Source: Hyaloscypha bicolor E (lineage: Eukaryota > Ascomycota > Leotiomycetes > Helotiales > Hyaloscyphaceae). From it: a stretch of 64,000 nucleotides of DNA. A program made the translations under genes and the position numbers. This document shows, piece after piece, positions 23,642 through 35,700 of this stretch; position 1 is the stretch's first letter, and each line of letters begins with the position of its first letter. The notes under the pieces are model-generated. The model did not search any database. It was given only the letters and a program-made list of their open reading frames with translations, and had not been told where the DNA came from. The stretch is from the NCBI RefSeq assembly GCF_002865645.1, contig NW_020194515.1:620001-684000 (forward strand), written 5' to 3'.

Positions 23642-25024
23642 TGACAAGTCGCTCCAGGTGCAAGGTTCTGGGAATTTGGAATGTAATCTTACTAGAGAAG
23701 CTGGGACAATGGGAATTCACTTCAACCTGGCTTTCGAATCTTTGGTTTTAGAATCGGCAAGGACTCGCCCTAACGTCAATTCAACGCGACAAATAGTTCC
23801 TCGAGTACTTCTTAGGAGGATCCACTGCGAGGCCGGGCCGACGTTTGTATGCTATACTGCCCAAGTGAAGCGTCCGTATTGTAATACTACGAATACTGCC
23901 GGATCAAAGTCTAGAATAAGTTGGTCCATGTACATGACATGCCATACGCAATGTACGACAAGTTTTCCCAATATTTCAGATCTGGGTCCTGTATCTACAC
24001 TTGTTGTGGAGGCTCATTTCTTATTGGGATGCCCATTCGTGGAGCAATCCAGACCCAGCACTTGAAGAAGCTGCATCCAAAATGTAGACTCATAGGGATC
24101 ATTTAAAGCTAACTTCACCAAGCAGTATCACAAAGCGACAGAGAGAATGATTAAGATGGGTCAACTGCTCTGAGATTAGGCTTATTTGCAGCCTTGGGAA
24201 ATAACGAAAGGTAGGCAGTCCCCAACAGAATGACAGCGAATAAGATTATGGCAGCGGAATAGATGGGATGAAAATTATCTCAACGCTTGAACCATTTGTC
24301 CGGTTTATGTGAATTTTTTTTTGTTGTCACCCACTCCCTCTCCCTTTCTTTTGAAACCTAGCATTCACATTCATACCCACAACGTAGCTTTGGAGGGAAG
24401 CCTCCACTGACCACTCACCCAGAGGGGTATCGACAGCCTAGAAGTAAAGGAGCAGCAATCTTCTGAACACGATGGGTTGTTTATTCTGGAATGTCCACAG
24501 TGAGGGATGCTTGTCTCTGTGGTTATCATGGAAGAGGGGCACTAACGGGCGATATTGCTGTGAGCGTTGCTTTTTCCCTAGGAAGGCGGGGTAGAGGCGA
24601 GGTCTAGCGGGTTGGGACGGGGGAAGGGTGGATTCAGAGAGATTGAATATCCTTGAGAGCTTGAAATTGGGGCTACCCGAATCTCTTGAAATCCCAACTT
24701 TGCGGTTTTAAGATGTCTGAAGTTTCAACTATGTCCCGCTCGGGCATGATATGAAGATAAATAGTGATTGAATGATGGCAAGGCGAGACTCCATTTCTCA
24801 TGTCTAATGCAGCAAGCAAACTTGCTCATCATGACGAATGCTGATACGAAACACCGTTTATGAATGATCGGAAATTTAACGATCCTTCACTTTATATGTA
24901 TTCTATTATGACTACCATTCGAGATATATCGAGCCCAGATCTATGACCATTGTATCATAATCGCCATATGCAATCCTCCCTCCCATTGTATCCAACCAGA
25001 ACGCCATTTTAAAACTCAACCCAA
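23642..25024. other. intergenic, nothing recognised
   Basis: Contains the 3' regions of the HET gene and of the minus-strand receptor gene (convergent). Short open frames only; a T9 run and pyrimidine tract lie near 24310-24350. Confidence 0.45.
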
Positions 25025-26398
25025 TCAAGGAATTCCCGTATCATCAAAACTCTTCCCACTCCTCAAACTCCTCGAGCCTCTACTCTTATGACTCCGCTCG
25101 TCGAAAGTCCGACTCTGATTCGCGCTCTCGTCCATACTAATTCTATCATGTCTCACAAGATTGGGTTCTTGAGCATCCACGCTGACGGTCACCTCGCCCT
25201 TGATGGCGATCTCTCCTAAGCTGTAGAGGTTCTCAGCACTATCGCCACTGTTGCCTCCTCTGCCGCTTCTCTTCCCTAGTTTGCTTGCTCCCCTTGGTGC
25301 CGCCCGTGACGCTGATCTCGATGCTGCTCTTGACACTGAGCGGTTTTGTGAGGAGCCTGCTGCTACGATCGTAGTCGTTGTGCCGAGTCTATGGCCCCTC
25401 CCCATAAACGCAAAAGTCTCAAGACCAGTATCATCTCCTGGCGGGAGCTCGCTGAACACGATATCTGCTCTTGTGCTGGCGTACAATAACACGTCCAGCC
25501 ACCCGTTACATGCGATCATCGTGCCAGCGGCGCAGAAATAACCGAGTGAGACGTCGTGCCCTGCGAGCGCGTAGATACGGCCTGCTGCTAAGGGAGCGGT
25601 GCAGACTGTGTAGATGAGCGGGTAGAGAACCATGAGGGGCGTAGCGCCGTGCACGTGTGGGGACTTGGTCCTGTCGTTTGAGGAGAAGGCTTTCTTGCGC
25701 AGGAATGCGAAGATGTAGAGGTATATAAGGACGGTGCTGAACATGGAGCAGAAGATCCAGAAGTAGTGCAGCCAAAGACGCTCGATTTGGAAGGCGTCGT
25801 TGATCCAGCACTGATTCTGTTAGTGAATTGAATGGCGGGCGAGGGAGAGAAGGGAACATACCCAGGCGCTTGCTCGGACGTAGAAGTCACGGCCGTGGAC
25901 TATGGGCCCAATTGCTGCCATAGCATATACGAAAAACCACAATGTTCCGATGCAACAGTAGAAGGCTGGTGTTGGCAATCGATATTCCTTTACCACACCC
26001 ATCCACGTATGGCAGGCAATTGCGCAGATGAAAACGCCGCTTGCCAAATCTCCCGTCGAGACGAACCATCCTTGAGCAAAGCAGGTCGGTGTCCCCACAA
26101 AGATGCCATTGTTGTGCAAAGCGCTGATGTTGAGGAGGAAAGCTAACGCTTGTTGGATGTCGGCGAGGAGGAGGTTGTAGATGAGAAGGAGGAATTGATT
26201 TGGAGTATTGTTCGGGCCGCTCTTCAATCGCCAAGTAATCAGACGCCAGGTCAGGAAGAAGAAGAGAGAGGTAGAGCAGAAGAAGGACAGGAGACCGAAG
26301 GTCGACACCGCGACCAAGCCGTGAGAGAGAACATCAGGCAATGGCGACAACGTCTTGGATGCGGGATCAAGCTTCATGGTGGCATGAACTGGCTCCAC
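25025..26398 (-). CDS. fungal seven-helix G-protein-coupled receptor
   Basis: Exons 26398-25862 and 25810-25025 (51-base intron, GTATGT..CACTAAC..CAG) encode 440 residues. Seven hydrophobic segments are visible: near 25-50, 65-90, 105-130, 145-170, then after the splice LWLHYFWIFCSMFSTVLIYL, PLMVLYPLIYTV and GYFCAAGTMIACNGWLDVLLY. Conserved fungal features include NQFLLLIYNLLLADIQQALAF, FAQGWFVSTGDLASGVF and PLIYTVCTAPLAAGR. This pattern fits the Git3/Gpr1 or cAMP-receptor-like classes, which couple nutrient sensing to the cAMP-PKA pathway at the plasma membrane; the ligand cannot be inferred. The cytosolic tail of about 150 residues is Ser/Arg-rich and likely phosphorylated. The splice joins ASAW to CWIND, preserving frame and family motif. 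Confidence 0.85.
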
Positions 26399-27512
26399 TG
26401 GAGAAGGGGATAAACATTTGCGGAATAGAGTACAAAGGAGGAATCAGAGAATACTCAGGATATATGGAGGTGAGGCTGCCATGTGGTGTTGACCGTGTTG
26501 TCCATGCAACAATGTGGGTGAAGATGGGCCAAAATGCGAATCGGCTTGGAGGAGCAAGGTTCAGCCAAGGATCCAGCAAGCTCGAACAGGCCTTCTCCGA
26601 CGGAGGCTCCCTGCCCCGCCAGGGGACCCCACGCCAGAACCATGCTGATTGGCAAATCTTGCGCTCTTTCGGAAGCATGATCCAGATAAAGTTCGCCGGG
26701 GGCGGCATCGTGAGTGGTGCCTCCTTGCAGGCCTCAAACGACCACTGTCCGTGCAGCCCAGCACCGCCGGAGGTCTCCTGAACATGCGACTGCAGTACTT
26801 ACAGTACTGTAGTGAGCAGAGATAGAGGGCCGAAGTCAAGGCCCACGGGTTTCGAGAGATCTGCCGAGAAAGCTTGAGGTCGAGGGGCGCAATGAAACGC
26901 AGATCTGTCTGTCCGTTCGTAGGTTGCATTGTGCGTTTTGGACTCTGGAGGCAGAACGGAAAGGGGAAGGACAAACGGGCCAGCTGAAAAGCCAGCACGC
27001 CACACTCAAACACTAAACAGAAATAGGTTGGAGAATTTTCCCAAAGGCGCCCAATTGCAACTTGCATGGGGCCAACAGTTCGGAAATTCCGAGTCCGGCC
27101 GTTTGTGACGCGACTCAATTAACTTCGAGCCCTTCATTTTCCACCTTGCGTGCCGTGTGCTGGCGTGGTACGACAGACAGGTATGTCTCACATTGAGATC
27201 GAAGCCCGCCACCACGTGGAGAGGGCGCTTCTTGTGAGATCTTTGTTCTACAGTACTACACAGTACTCCGTACTACAATAATAGAATCCGGGAGATTCTT
27301 CGGCTGATAACCCTTGAGTTAGGGGTTTCAGAAAAAGGCAATGCCATTGATGCCCATCACGTGATCAACATGCTCTCTCCAAGTAGATCTCTTTGATCGT
27401 CTCGAAACAAGAAACCTTTATCTTTGTTGAGAATAAATGATGACATCATTCAGAAAACAAGATTTGACAGTCGCGGGTTCGTCTGGGTTCTTCCTGTCAT
27501 CATCCCCCTCGT
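26399..27512. other. intergenic, no supported gene
   Basis: Promoter side of the receptor gene and 3' side of the small membrane-protein gene. It holds several short minus-strand open frames without domain resemblance, and a cluster of short CAGTACT/ACAGTACTG palindromes near 26790-26815 and 27250-27275. Confidence 0.4.
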
Positions 27513-28209
27513 TCATGACCTCAACAGGGGCTCACGTTCCCCTACGACCTCCTCATCTTGAGTTTCCTCGCGTTCCGGAGTAGGGACACTATCTCCGTGG
27601 ATGTTCTTATCGATGAATGCCCAAACCAGAGTCGGGTAATACAGAATGCTTAATTTGTTGATCTCATCAGCTGGTTTCCTTTGCTCTTCACGTTTCGTAA
27701 GTTTGAAAATTTGAGACAAAGCAAGCAACTTACAAAAGTATGATAACACTGATGGCAGCTCTAATGATCGTGGGCTTCCTAGGGTAATCTCCATAATAAT
27801 ATCTTGGAAGTCCGGGGCCGAATGCGGCGTCGAGGATCAGCCACAACCAGATTGCTGTAGCAAAGCCGGATTTTGCTATCTCGAAGTACAGTGTGACCTT
27901 CCGAGTCATAGGGACACGGCGTTGAATCCAGACCGCGAACGTGATACCGGCCGCACACAGACTGATAAACATCGATGCGCTGGGGAGAGAATTAGAGTTA
28001 TCACTGAACGAGAAGTACAATACAAATACTCCACGCGAAGTGGAGTATGATCTGGGAAGAGAGGCCTACGTGAAGTAATATATATATTTATCTGGGTAAG
28101 CCAACGGTTGCAAAGCAAGACTTGCGGTCCAGAGTAGTATTGGCAAAGCTAGGAGGCCTTGGAATACGCCAATGGTTCGTGCCATCTGTTGCGCCAGAGT
28201 GAAAGCCAT
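27513..28209 (-). CDS. small four-helix membrane protein with acidic dileucine tail
   Basis: Three exons, 28209-28070, 27979-27734 and 27648-27513, with introns of 90 and 85 bases, give 173 residues. Hydrophobic segments lie near residues 13-35 (IGVFQGLLALPILLW), 48-66 (MFISLCAAGITFAVWI), 77-97 (FATAIWLWLILDAAF) and 117-140 (AAISVIILFILYYPTLVWAF). The last residues carry EREPLL, matching the [DE]xxxL[LI] acidic-dileucine signal that AP-3 uses to send fungal proteins to the vacuole. I do not know the family. Both splices keep the frame and give uninterrupted helices, supporting the model. Vacuolar membrane localisation is inferred. Confidence 0.75.
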
Positions 28210-29339
28210 GTTTTCGATGTAAAGTTCTGATATCGTGGAGAGAAAAGCAACGGGAGAGAGGATTGAGGGAACAATGATTTTGGTTGGAAAAGTGGCAGTA
28301 CCTGTGTTGATATAGTGAACGGGTGCCTGAAATTTGAAGACAGGATCAAGGTTACATCAGAGGGGCACAGTCCAATCCACCAAAATCACGTACATAATTC
28401 TCTCAGCGGCTCCTTTGTCTCTCGTGAGAACCAAATACCGCCCAATAACTGGCCATGAGACGTGTCCGTGAGAAGAACCAATGGATCGAGCAGCGGATTG
28501 CAGAACCAGTCTACTACTTCACTCGAAGGCTCCTCCGATCTAACCAGCATCATAGTAGGTCTGAGACTTCGGATACAAAATTTGATATTCCATTTGCAGC
28601 CAGTCTTGCTTCCAGTATCCACAGAGATAAAATTCCACATCGCATGTTTCATGGGAATGGTTGTAATTTCAACACGCTGCCTGGGAGAATCTTGAGTAAT
28701 GGAGTTGAATGATGGATAGGCAAGTAATCGACTGCATGGAAATTTAGTAGAACGAATAACAAAGCGAAATTCAAGAACCAAACTTGGCTCCAACAGTCAC
28801 GCAATGTGCAAACGTTACTTCTCAATCATGCAAGATTTCCGAACTTCTCGGGAGATTTCATCGACGGGACTGGACTCGAGGCCACTTCATTCACCTACAT
28901 CTCCGTGGATAATGGTCTTCTGTATGCCATTTCTTCGATTCCAATATGAGGAAACATAAGAAAGGATTGAGAATGAAAACAAAATCGATCAAAGATTTGA
29001 GAAACCAAGACTGTCACGTGATGCTAGTCATTCTAGCAAAATTTTAGCGAGCAATCCAGAGTGAGTTTCGACTGAAAGACTCGACAGAACTGATTTTGAT
29101 TCAAGGATTTTTCCCTTCATTTGACTGTCCTCTTTCCCATAGCAACGCCTCCCTGCACGTTTCAAACGGAGGCTCTTGACCCCAAATTAAGAGAGCAAAT
29201 CTTGGAGGCGCTAAAGTCGTCATAGCCTGAAAACCCCCACCACAAAAAATCCTAATCTTCCCCGCCGCTGATAGCCTGCTGAAGGCAGCCAGACGCACCA
29301 TCTCGAATCAACTACAACTTCACATTCGAATTCGACATC
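28210..29339. other. intergenic between divergent genes
   Basis: Separates the minus-strand membrane-protein gene from plus-strand ARB1 and holds both promoters. A 135-codon minus-strand frame at 28386-28793 has no family resemblance and irregular composition, so I do not call it. Confidence 0.45.
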
Positions 29340-31323
29340 ATGGTGTCTGCTTCAAAGGCCGCTCGCGATGCCAAGAGAGCCGCTGAAGGGAAGGCTCCCA
29401 AGAAGACCGTCGCCTCCCGCTCAAAGGCAGGGTCGAAGACCGCTTCGGGCGCCTCCTCTGTCGCTGGCGATGAGACCCCCCCTCTCGATCAGGATGTCGA
29501 CGAGCCTGCGACCTCCGCAAAGAAGATGGACGAAGTCAAGAGATTAGCCGATCAAATGGACAAGCATGGTCTCTCCGACCGTGTCACGACGGGTGTGCTC
29601 AGCTCGCTGAAGCAGAGCCGAGATGTCAAGATCACCTCAGTCTCCCTGGTTTTCCACGGTCGAGTCCTCATCACAGACACTACGCTTGAACTTACCTATG
29701 GCCGTCGATACGGTCTCCTCGGAGAGAACGGTTGCGGAAAGTCTACGCTCCTCAAGGCTATCGACAAGCGCGAATTCCCGATCCCAGACCACGTCGATAT
29801 CTATCTCCTCAACGAGGGTGCGCCACCCAGTGATCTCGGTGCTTTGGAGTGGGTCGTGAGGGAGGCAGAAAACGAGATGGAGAGACTTGACAAAGAGGCT
29901 GAGCGGATTCTGGAAGAGGATGGCCCTGAAAGCCCTCTCCTCATGGATCTGTATGAGGTATGTCGTAACTCATCTCTTTTGAGATTCTTTTGCTAACACA
30001 CTCAGCGTATGGAAACTATGGATCCCTCAACATTTGCTACTCGCGCTTCCCTCATTCTTACTGGTCTCGGATTTAACAAAACAACGATTCAAAAGAAAAC
30101 AAAGGACATGTCCGGTGGATGGCGTATGCGTGTGGCTTTGGCCAAAGCTCTCTTCGTCAAGCCATCTCTCCTCCTGCTTGACGACCCCACTGCACATTTG
30201 GATTTGGAGGCTTGCGTGTGGCTCGAAGAATACCTCAAGAAATGGGATCGTACCCTCGTTCTCGTTTCCCACAGTATGGATTTCCTCAACGGTGTCTGCT
30301 CCAACATGATCGACATGCGACAAAAGAAGCTTATCTACTATGGTGGAAACTACGATTCTTACTCGAAGACCCGATACGAACAAGAGGTCAACCAAAATAA
30401 AGCCTACCAGAAGCAGCAAGACGAAATTGTTCACATCAAGAAGTTCATTGCCTCCGCCGGTACATATGCCAACTTGGTCAGACAAGCCAAATCTCGACAA
30501 AAGATTTTGGACAAGATGGAGGCAGATGGCTTCATTCAACCAGTCGAGAGTGATCGCGTCTTCACGTTCCGATTTGCTGATGTTGAGAAACTTCCCCCGC
30601 CAGTTTTGTCTTTCGACGACGTTACTTTCTCGTACTCCGGCAACAGCAAGGACGATCTCTACAGACATCTGGATCTCGGTGTGGATATGGATTCTCGAAC
30701 AGCTTTGGTCGGACCTAATGGCGTTGGAAAGTCAACCTTACTTCGCTTGATGACCGGAAAGCTCTCCCCAACTGGTGGACAAGTCTCTCGGCACACTCAC
30801 TTGAAGATGGGTGTCTACTCTCAACACTCGTCAGAGCAGTTGGATCTCACTAAGTCTGCTCTGGACTTTGTTAGAGACAAGTATGCCGACAAGAGTCAGG
30901 ATTACCAGTATTGGCGCCAACAACTTGGCAAGTATGGTCTTTCCGGAGAGTCTCAGACAGCTTTGATGGGCACGTTGTCTGAAGGCCAAAAGTCGAGAAT
31001 TGTCTTTGCCTTGTTGGCAATTGATGGACCGAATATGCTGCTGTTGGACGAGCCTACCAATGGTTTGGATATCCCCACCATCGACAGTTTGGCGGAAGCT
31101 ATCAAAGCGTTCACTGGAGGTGTTGTTGTTGTGTCTCACGATTTCAGGTAAGCTTTACATTGCTGATGCTGCTGAATGATGCTAACCAATACTTAGATTG
31201 CTCGACAAGATTGCAAAGGATATTCTGGTGTGTGAGAACAAGACCATCCATAGGTGGGACGGCAGCATTGGAGAGTACAAGAATCATTTGAGGAAGAAGA
31301 TGGTGTCGACGGGTGCAGTCTAG
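29340..31323 (+). CDS. ARB1: ABC-F ATPase Arb1, ribosome biogenesis factor
   Basis: Exons 29340-29957, 30006-31147 and 31197-31323 (introns 48 and 49 bases) encode 628 residues, close to yeast Arb1. The protein has a basic, Ala/Lys-rich N-terminus and two soluble ABC domains without membrane helices. Domain 1: GENGCGKST (about 128-136), signature [16 protein letters not shown], Walker [13 protein letters not shown]. Domain 2: GPNGVGKST (about 442-450), signature LSEGQKSR, Walker [12 protein letters not shown] and switch His in [42 protein letters not shown] and VDMDSR are strongly conserved in Arb1/ABCF2 and separate it from Gcn20 and eEF3. In yeast Arb1 shuttles and helps 40S and 60S assembly; that role is inferred here from high similarity. 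Confidence 0.95.
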
Positions 31324-32764
31324 ACGGGTATCATTGAGGCCAAACTAAAAAGTTGATGCATTATTGGCGAAGTTGGTGGGTATTGCATATACCTCGGCGG
31401 TGGTACCTTGGATGCTGATGACTTCGAGGGGCTGGGAGGAAGCATTACTACTGCCGCGAGATGAGTTGCTGATGGTGGGAATAGACTGTTGTGCTTTAGA
31501 GGCGTTGCGCCCTTGAATTGATGTTTTGAAATAGCTCTTGGGTTTTGTGATCTGTAATGCCGTGTGACGTTTATCTCAGCGCTTTACGAGCGATGCGGAA
31601 ATTCGGACAGCTTTTGATGCTATTTCCATTTATTGGCAATCCAGGGCTTTACAGGCCTCCAATGCGGCGGGAAACGATGAGCTCTCGGCTCGACAACTTC
31701 CGCCGGGGCGTGCGAGAGGAAACCCATCGAAATAGGGGCATGCGGGTTTTGCACAAAGATGACCTTGCAGGGCTGATGTCACGACATGGAAGGAGCGAGC
31801 AATTCCACAATTCACATTCCGGAACTTACAGTGAAGAGTGACTCCCTAGTATCGATTTCCCGAAAACCACATACATAGTATGACTCTCCAGACATTTCTC
31901 CAGACCTTTCTCTCGCCACTGCATCCCTCATCCTCCTGGGGTTGCGAGCATCCGGGGACAATGCCCAGTTGTGCCTAGAGCACGCTAGTCTAGTTTGAGC
32001 TAAGCAATGCACCTCCCACAGTCTCGCCAATTTGTGCGTAAGATCTGGGAGACGGAGAGAACTGGCGAAACAAATAATTCAGAAATTCTGCCACCCACAC
32101 CATCCGCCCCTTCTCAATCAGTGTGCAGACCTGATGACCGTGAATCACAAAATACAAATGCCCTCGAGTAGAAAGCCAATTCGCCCAAATCATACTATTT
32201 GCAGGGATCCGCTTTGGAACAGATATCTCTCGACTTCTGGCGTCATTCCGAGAATAGGCAATCTCAGAAACCATGAGACCGCATGTCCGCGTGGGTGCGA
32301 TTGACGAAAAGTGCCTGCCCCCAAATGCCTACGGGTTCACAACAACAATGACTTCCTGTTCCCTTCCCCATTCACACTCCCTCTGCTGCCCATCGTAATA
32401 CCATACCTGAATAAACCACCGCCCGCATATCGCGTCCTCGTCGCGACTTTCTAAACCTCCACCGCCGTGATCCTTTCGCAACCTACGCCTTGCATTTAAG
32501 AACACTCCGCGCGGCTGATCCAACACCAGGTCAAAAGAAAACCTTTTCGCAGTATCAGCCGGCTTTCTTCTTCCATCAACATTGCCCTGCCCAACACCAA
32601 CACCACCCTCCTTTCCATCAACGACCCGACTTTATTGATGATCGTGATGCTTCACCAGTAATTCGGTCGCTGTCTTTCCTACTATATCGTACGGCGGCGG
32701 CGATAAAACTTCTATGGAGCGGTAATTCAGCAGATCTTGTCGCCTCGTGGACGCAGGCGCAGTG
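31324..32764. other. intergenic, ARB1 3' side and INO80 promoter / leader
   Basis: No gene supported. A 94-codon minus-strand frame (31990-32274) has balanced composition but no known relatives. The last ~250 bases before 32765 are CT/CA-rich with short upstream frames, typical of a long fungal 5' leader. Confidence 0.45.
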
Positions 32765-35700
32765 ATGGACTCGAACTATCACGGTACGGTGATGCAACGA
32801 CCAAAGGAAGAGGAAGAGGATAGCGCAAGGCGAGAAAGTATGAACGGAACGAGTAGCTCAAACACTCGACCCTTCAACCGTCTTTCTCCGACACAAACAG
32901 ATTTCCATTCGCCATTCTCACCAACAAATGGAAATCATCCGCGACCCCCGTTCAGCAACCCATATCATCCTCAAACGCCTGCTCCTCTGCCGATGCCAAC
33001 ATCAGCATCTCACATTCCTAGCCACCCGGCGTCACCAAGGACCCTAACGGCCCAAGCAGCATATCAGAGCGATTACCAGCCTGCACCGCGCGATAAACCG
33101 ACCAGCAACTATTACGATCCGACTTCTGACTCGAGCGAAAGGCGGCCATCGGAAAGTGCTGCGAGGAGTGAAGGACAAGGCTCAACTCAGGTATGAACCT
33201 TCAATTTTCCCGGGGTGCGAGGGTCCCTTCGTATCTCAATATCTGACATAATTTTTCACAGAGTCGAGAGCCATACATCTATCCATCAGCCTCTGTAGAG
33301 CAGCCAAAATACTTCAACGGATCCTACACCTCTCCTGTTGCGGCCACCTTCCCACCTCGATCGCCCGTCTCGCATGCACACCCATTAGGTCACCCTTCTA
33401 TATCACAGTCGCCAAGCATGGCTGCTGTCACTTCACCGGATATGCGACATAATGGCGTGGGATTGGGTGCGCCGGTGATAAAGCAGGAACCTCCTGCCGC
33501 TGCAGCCGTACGTGATCTTCACCCTCATAAATTTTCTTGGGCCTGACTAATTTACTTCTTGCTACTAGACCCCTAGCAGACCAGCAGATCCAATGGCTTT
33601 CTCAAGCATTCTATCGAATAATGCCGATCCAGTGCCCAAACCAACTCCGACTCCGTCCGCGAAACCTAGAAAAACCCCTCGACAATCAATACCTGCCGCC
33701 CCTGCCGTTGACCCTATGTCCCGAGATAGCTCTAGACAATCTTCCCTCGCCCCAGCACCGACACCTACCATATCGCGAGTTCCAGCAAAGCGAAAAGCAA
33801 ATGGCGAGTTGAAGAAAACTCCTCCGAAGCAGAAGCCAATATCGAAGGAGCAAGAAAAGGAGATACAATCCATAATGGCGAATCTCGATGCCGAAGCTAG
33901 CGATGTCGATATACCTGAGTTCGAGACGGACAAGAAATTTTTCAGGATGCGAAGCTTGAAGAGAAAATTTGAGGTCGAAGAGGCTGAGAACACTAAGAAT
34001 AAGACACGACGGACACTTTACACAGACAAGATGGCGAACAAGCTTGGCAGACATGCTGATTATGGGGAGGTCCGATACAGAGAGATTTATGCGGATGCTG
34101 CTATCACGGCCGTGCAAGAGAAAGAGGTCCAGGCCGAGAAGGAGCGGAAGAAGGATATGCAGAGGAAGCGCCGGCGTGAAAAGACCGTGGCTACAAACCT
34201 TGAGCAGAAGGAACTCGCATTTGCCAAGGCGCAGGCGGCGGAAGACGAGGTAGAGAGACAAAAGTTTCTCAGGGAAGCTCAGAGGGCAGAGAAGAAGGCC
34301 CAGCAGACCAAGATTATTCTGGCCCGGGGTGACAAAGGCCCAGAGATCCGAGCTGTGTCTCCTCTCGAGCCCAATTTCTCTGGCGGTATGATGTCTACCT
34401 TCACAGCCGTAGACGCAGAGCCTGCCGCGAGAAAGTCTAAACGTGGAGGTGCTCGACCGCGAAAGTCCAAGGAGCAGAAGCAAGCGGAGAAGGATTCTGC
34501 GGAAGCTGCCCAAGCTGCGATCGATGCCGGGGAAGAACCTCCGGCACTTCCTCCGATTAAAGAAGAGCCAAAGATTCGAATCAAGTTGAATGCCAAGGAG
34601 CCCAAGGAGTCCAGGGAGGAATCTCCAGCCACGTTTGAACCATTTGTTTCCAAGGGATATAATCAGATCTACGATCAAATTTGGCGCGACCTAGCTCGAA
34701 AGGATGTCAACAAGGTCTACAAGTTGGCTGGAGAGTCTTATGCAACGAGGGTTTCGAACTTGAAGAAGACTGCCATTCTGGCCTCGAAAGAAGCTAAAAG
34801 ATGGCAACTCAAAACGAACAAGGGAACCAAGGATCTTCAAGCAAGAGCTAAACGTGTCATGCGAGAGATGATGTCCTTCTGGAAGCGTAATGAGCGAGAA
34901 GAGCGTGATCTTCGAAGAGCAGCCGAGAAGCAGGAGATCGAAAATGCGAAGAAGGCAGAAGCAGATCGAGAAGCTAACAGACAGAAGAGGAAACTCAACT
35001 TCCTTATCTCTCAGACTGAGCTGTACTCGCATTTCATTGGGAAGAAGATCAAGACTGATGAGGTTGAGCGGTCGACTGATCACCCTGATGTTGCTGTTGC
35101 AGAGAAGCCTGATTCGCATGCTCGACTCGATATCGGTGACCACCATGATGTGGCTCCCGCAAAAGTTACCAACTTTGAAGACCTCGACTTCGATGCTGAG
35201 GATGATTCGGTTTTGAAGGCTGCAGCAATGGCGAATGCTCAAAACGCGATCCAGGAAGCACAAAACAAAGCCAGGGCATTCAACAAGTCAGACGACGGCC
35301 CAGCAATGGACGAGGAGGGAGAGATGAACTTCCAGAATCCATCGGGAATGGGCGAGGTCGATATCGAACAACCAAGAATGCTTCAAGCACAGCTCAAGGA
35401 ATACCAATTGAAGGGCCTCAACTGGCTGGTCAATCTTTACGAGCAGGGTATCAATGGTATCTTGGCCGACGAAATGGGTCTAGGCAAGACTGTCCAGTCA
35501 ATCTCTGTCATGGCGTACCTCGCCGAAAAGCATGGTATCTGGGGTCCCTTCTTGGTCGTTGCACCTGCTTCAACACTTCACAATTGGCAGCAAGAGATTA
35601 CAAAGTTCGTGCCAACTCTCAAAGTTTTGCCTTATTGGGGTACAGCTGCGGATCGAAAAGTTCTTCGAAAGTTCTGGGATCGAAAGCACATCACCTACAC

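Noticed and set aside
28386..28793. 135-codon minus-strand frame between the membrane protein and ARB1
   Set aside because: Irregular composition with many rare residues, no resemblance to known proteins, and it occupies a divergent promoter region.
31990..32274. 94-codon minus-strand frame upstream of INO80
   Set aside because: Balanced composition but no recognisable domain, no intron signal and no context; kept only as a note.
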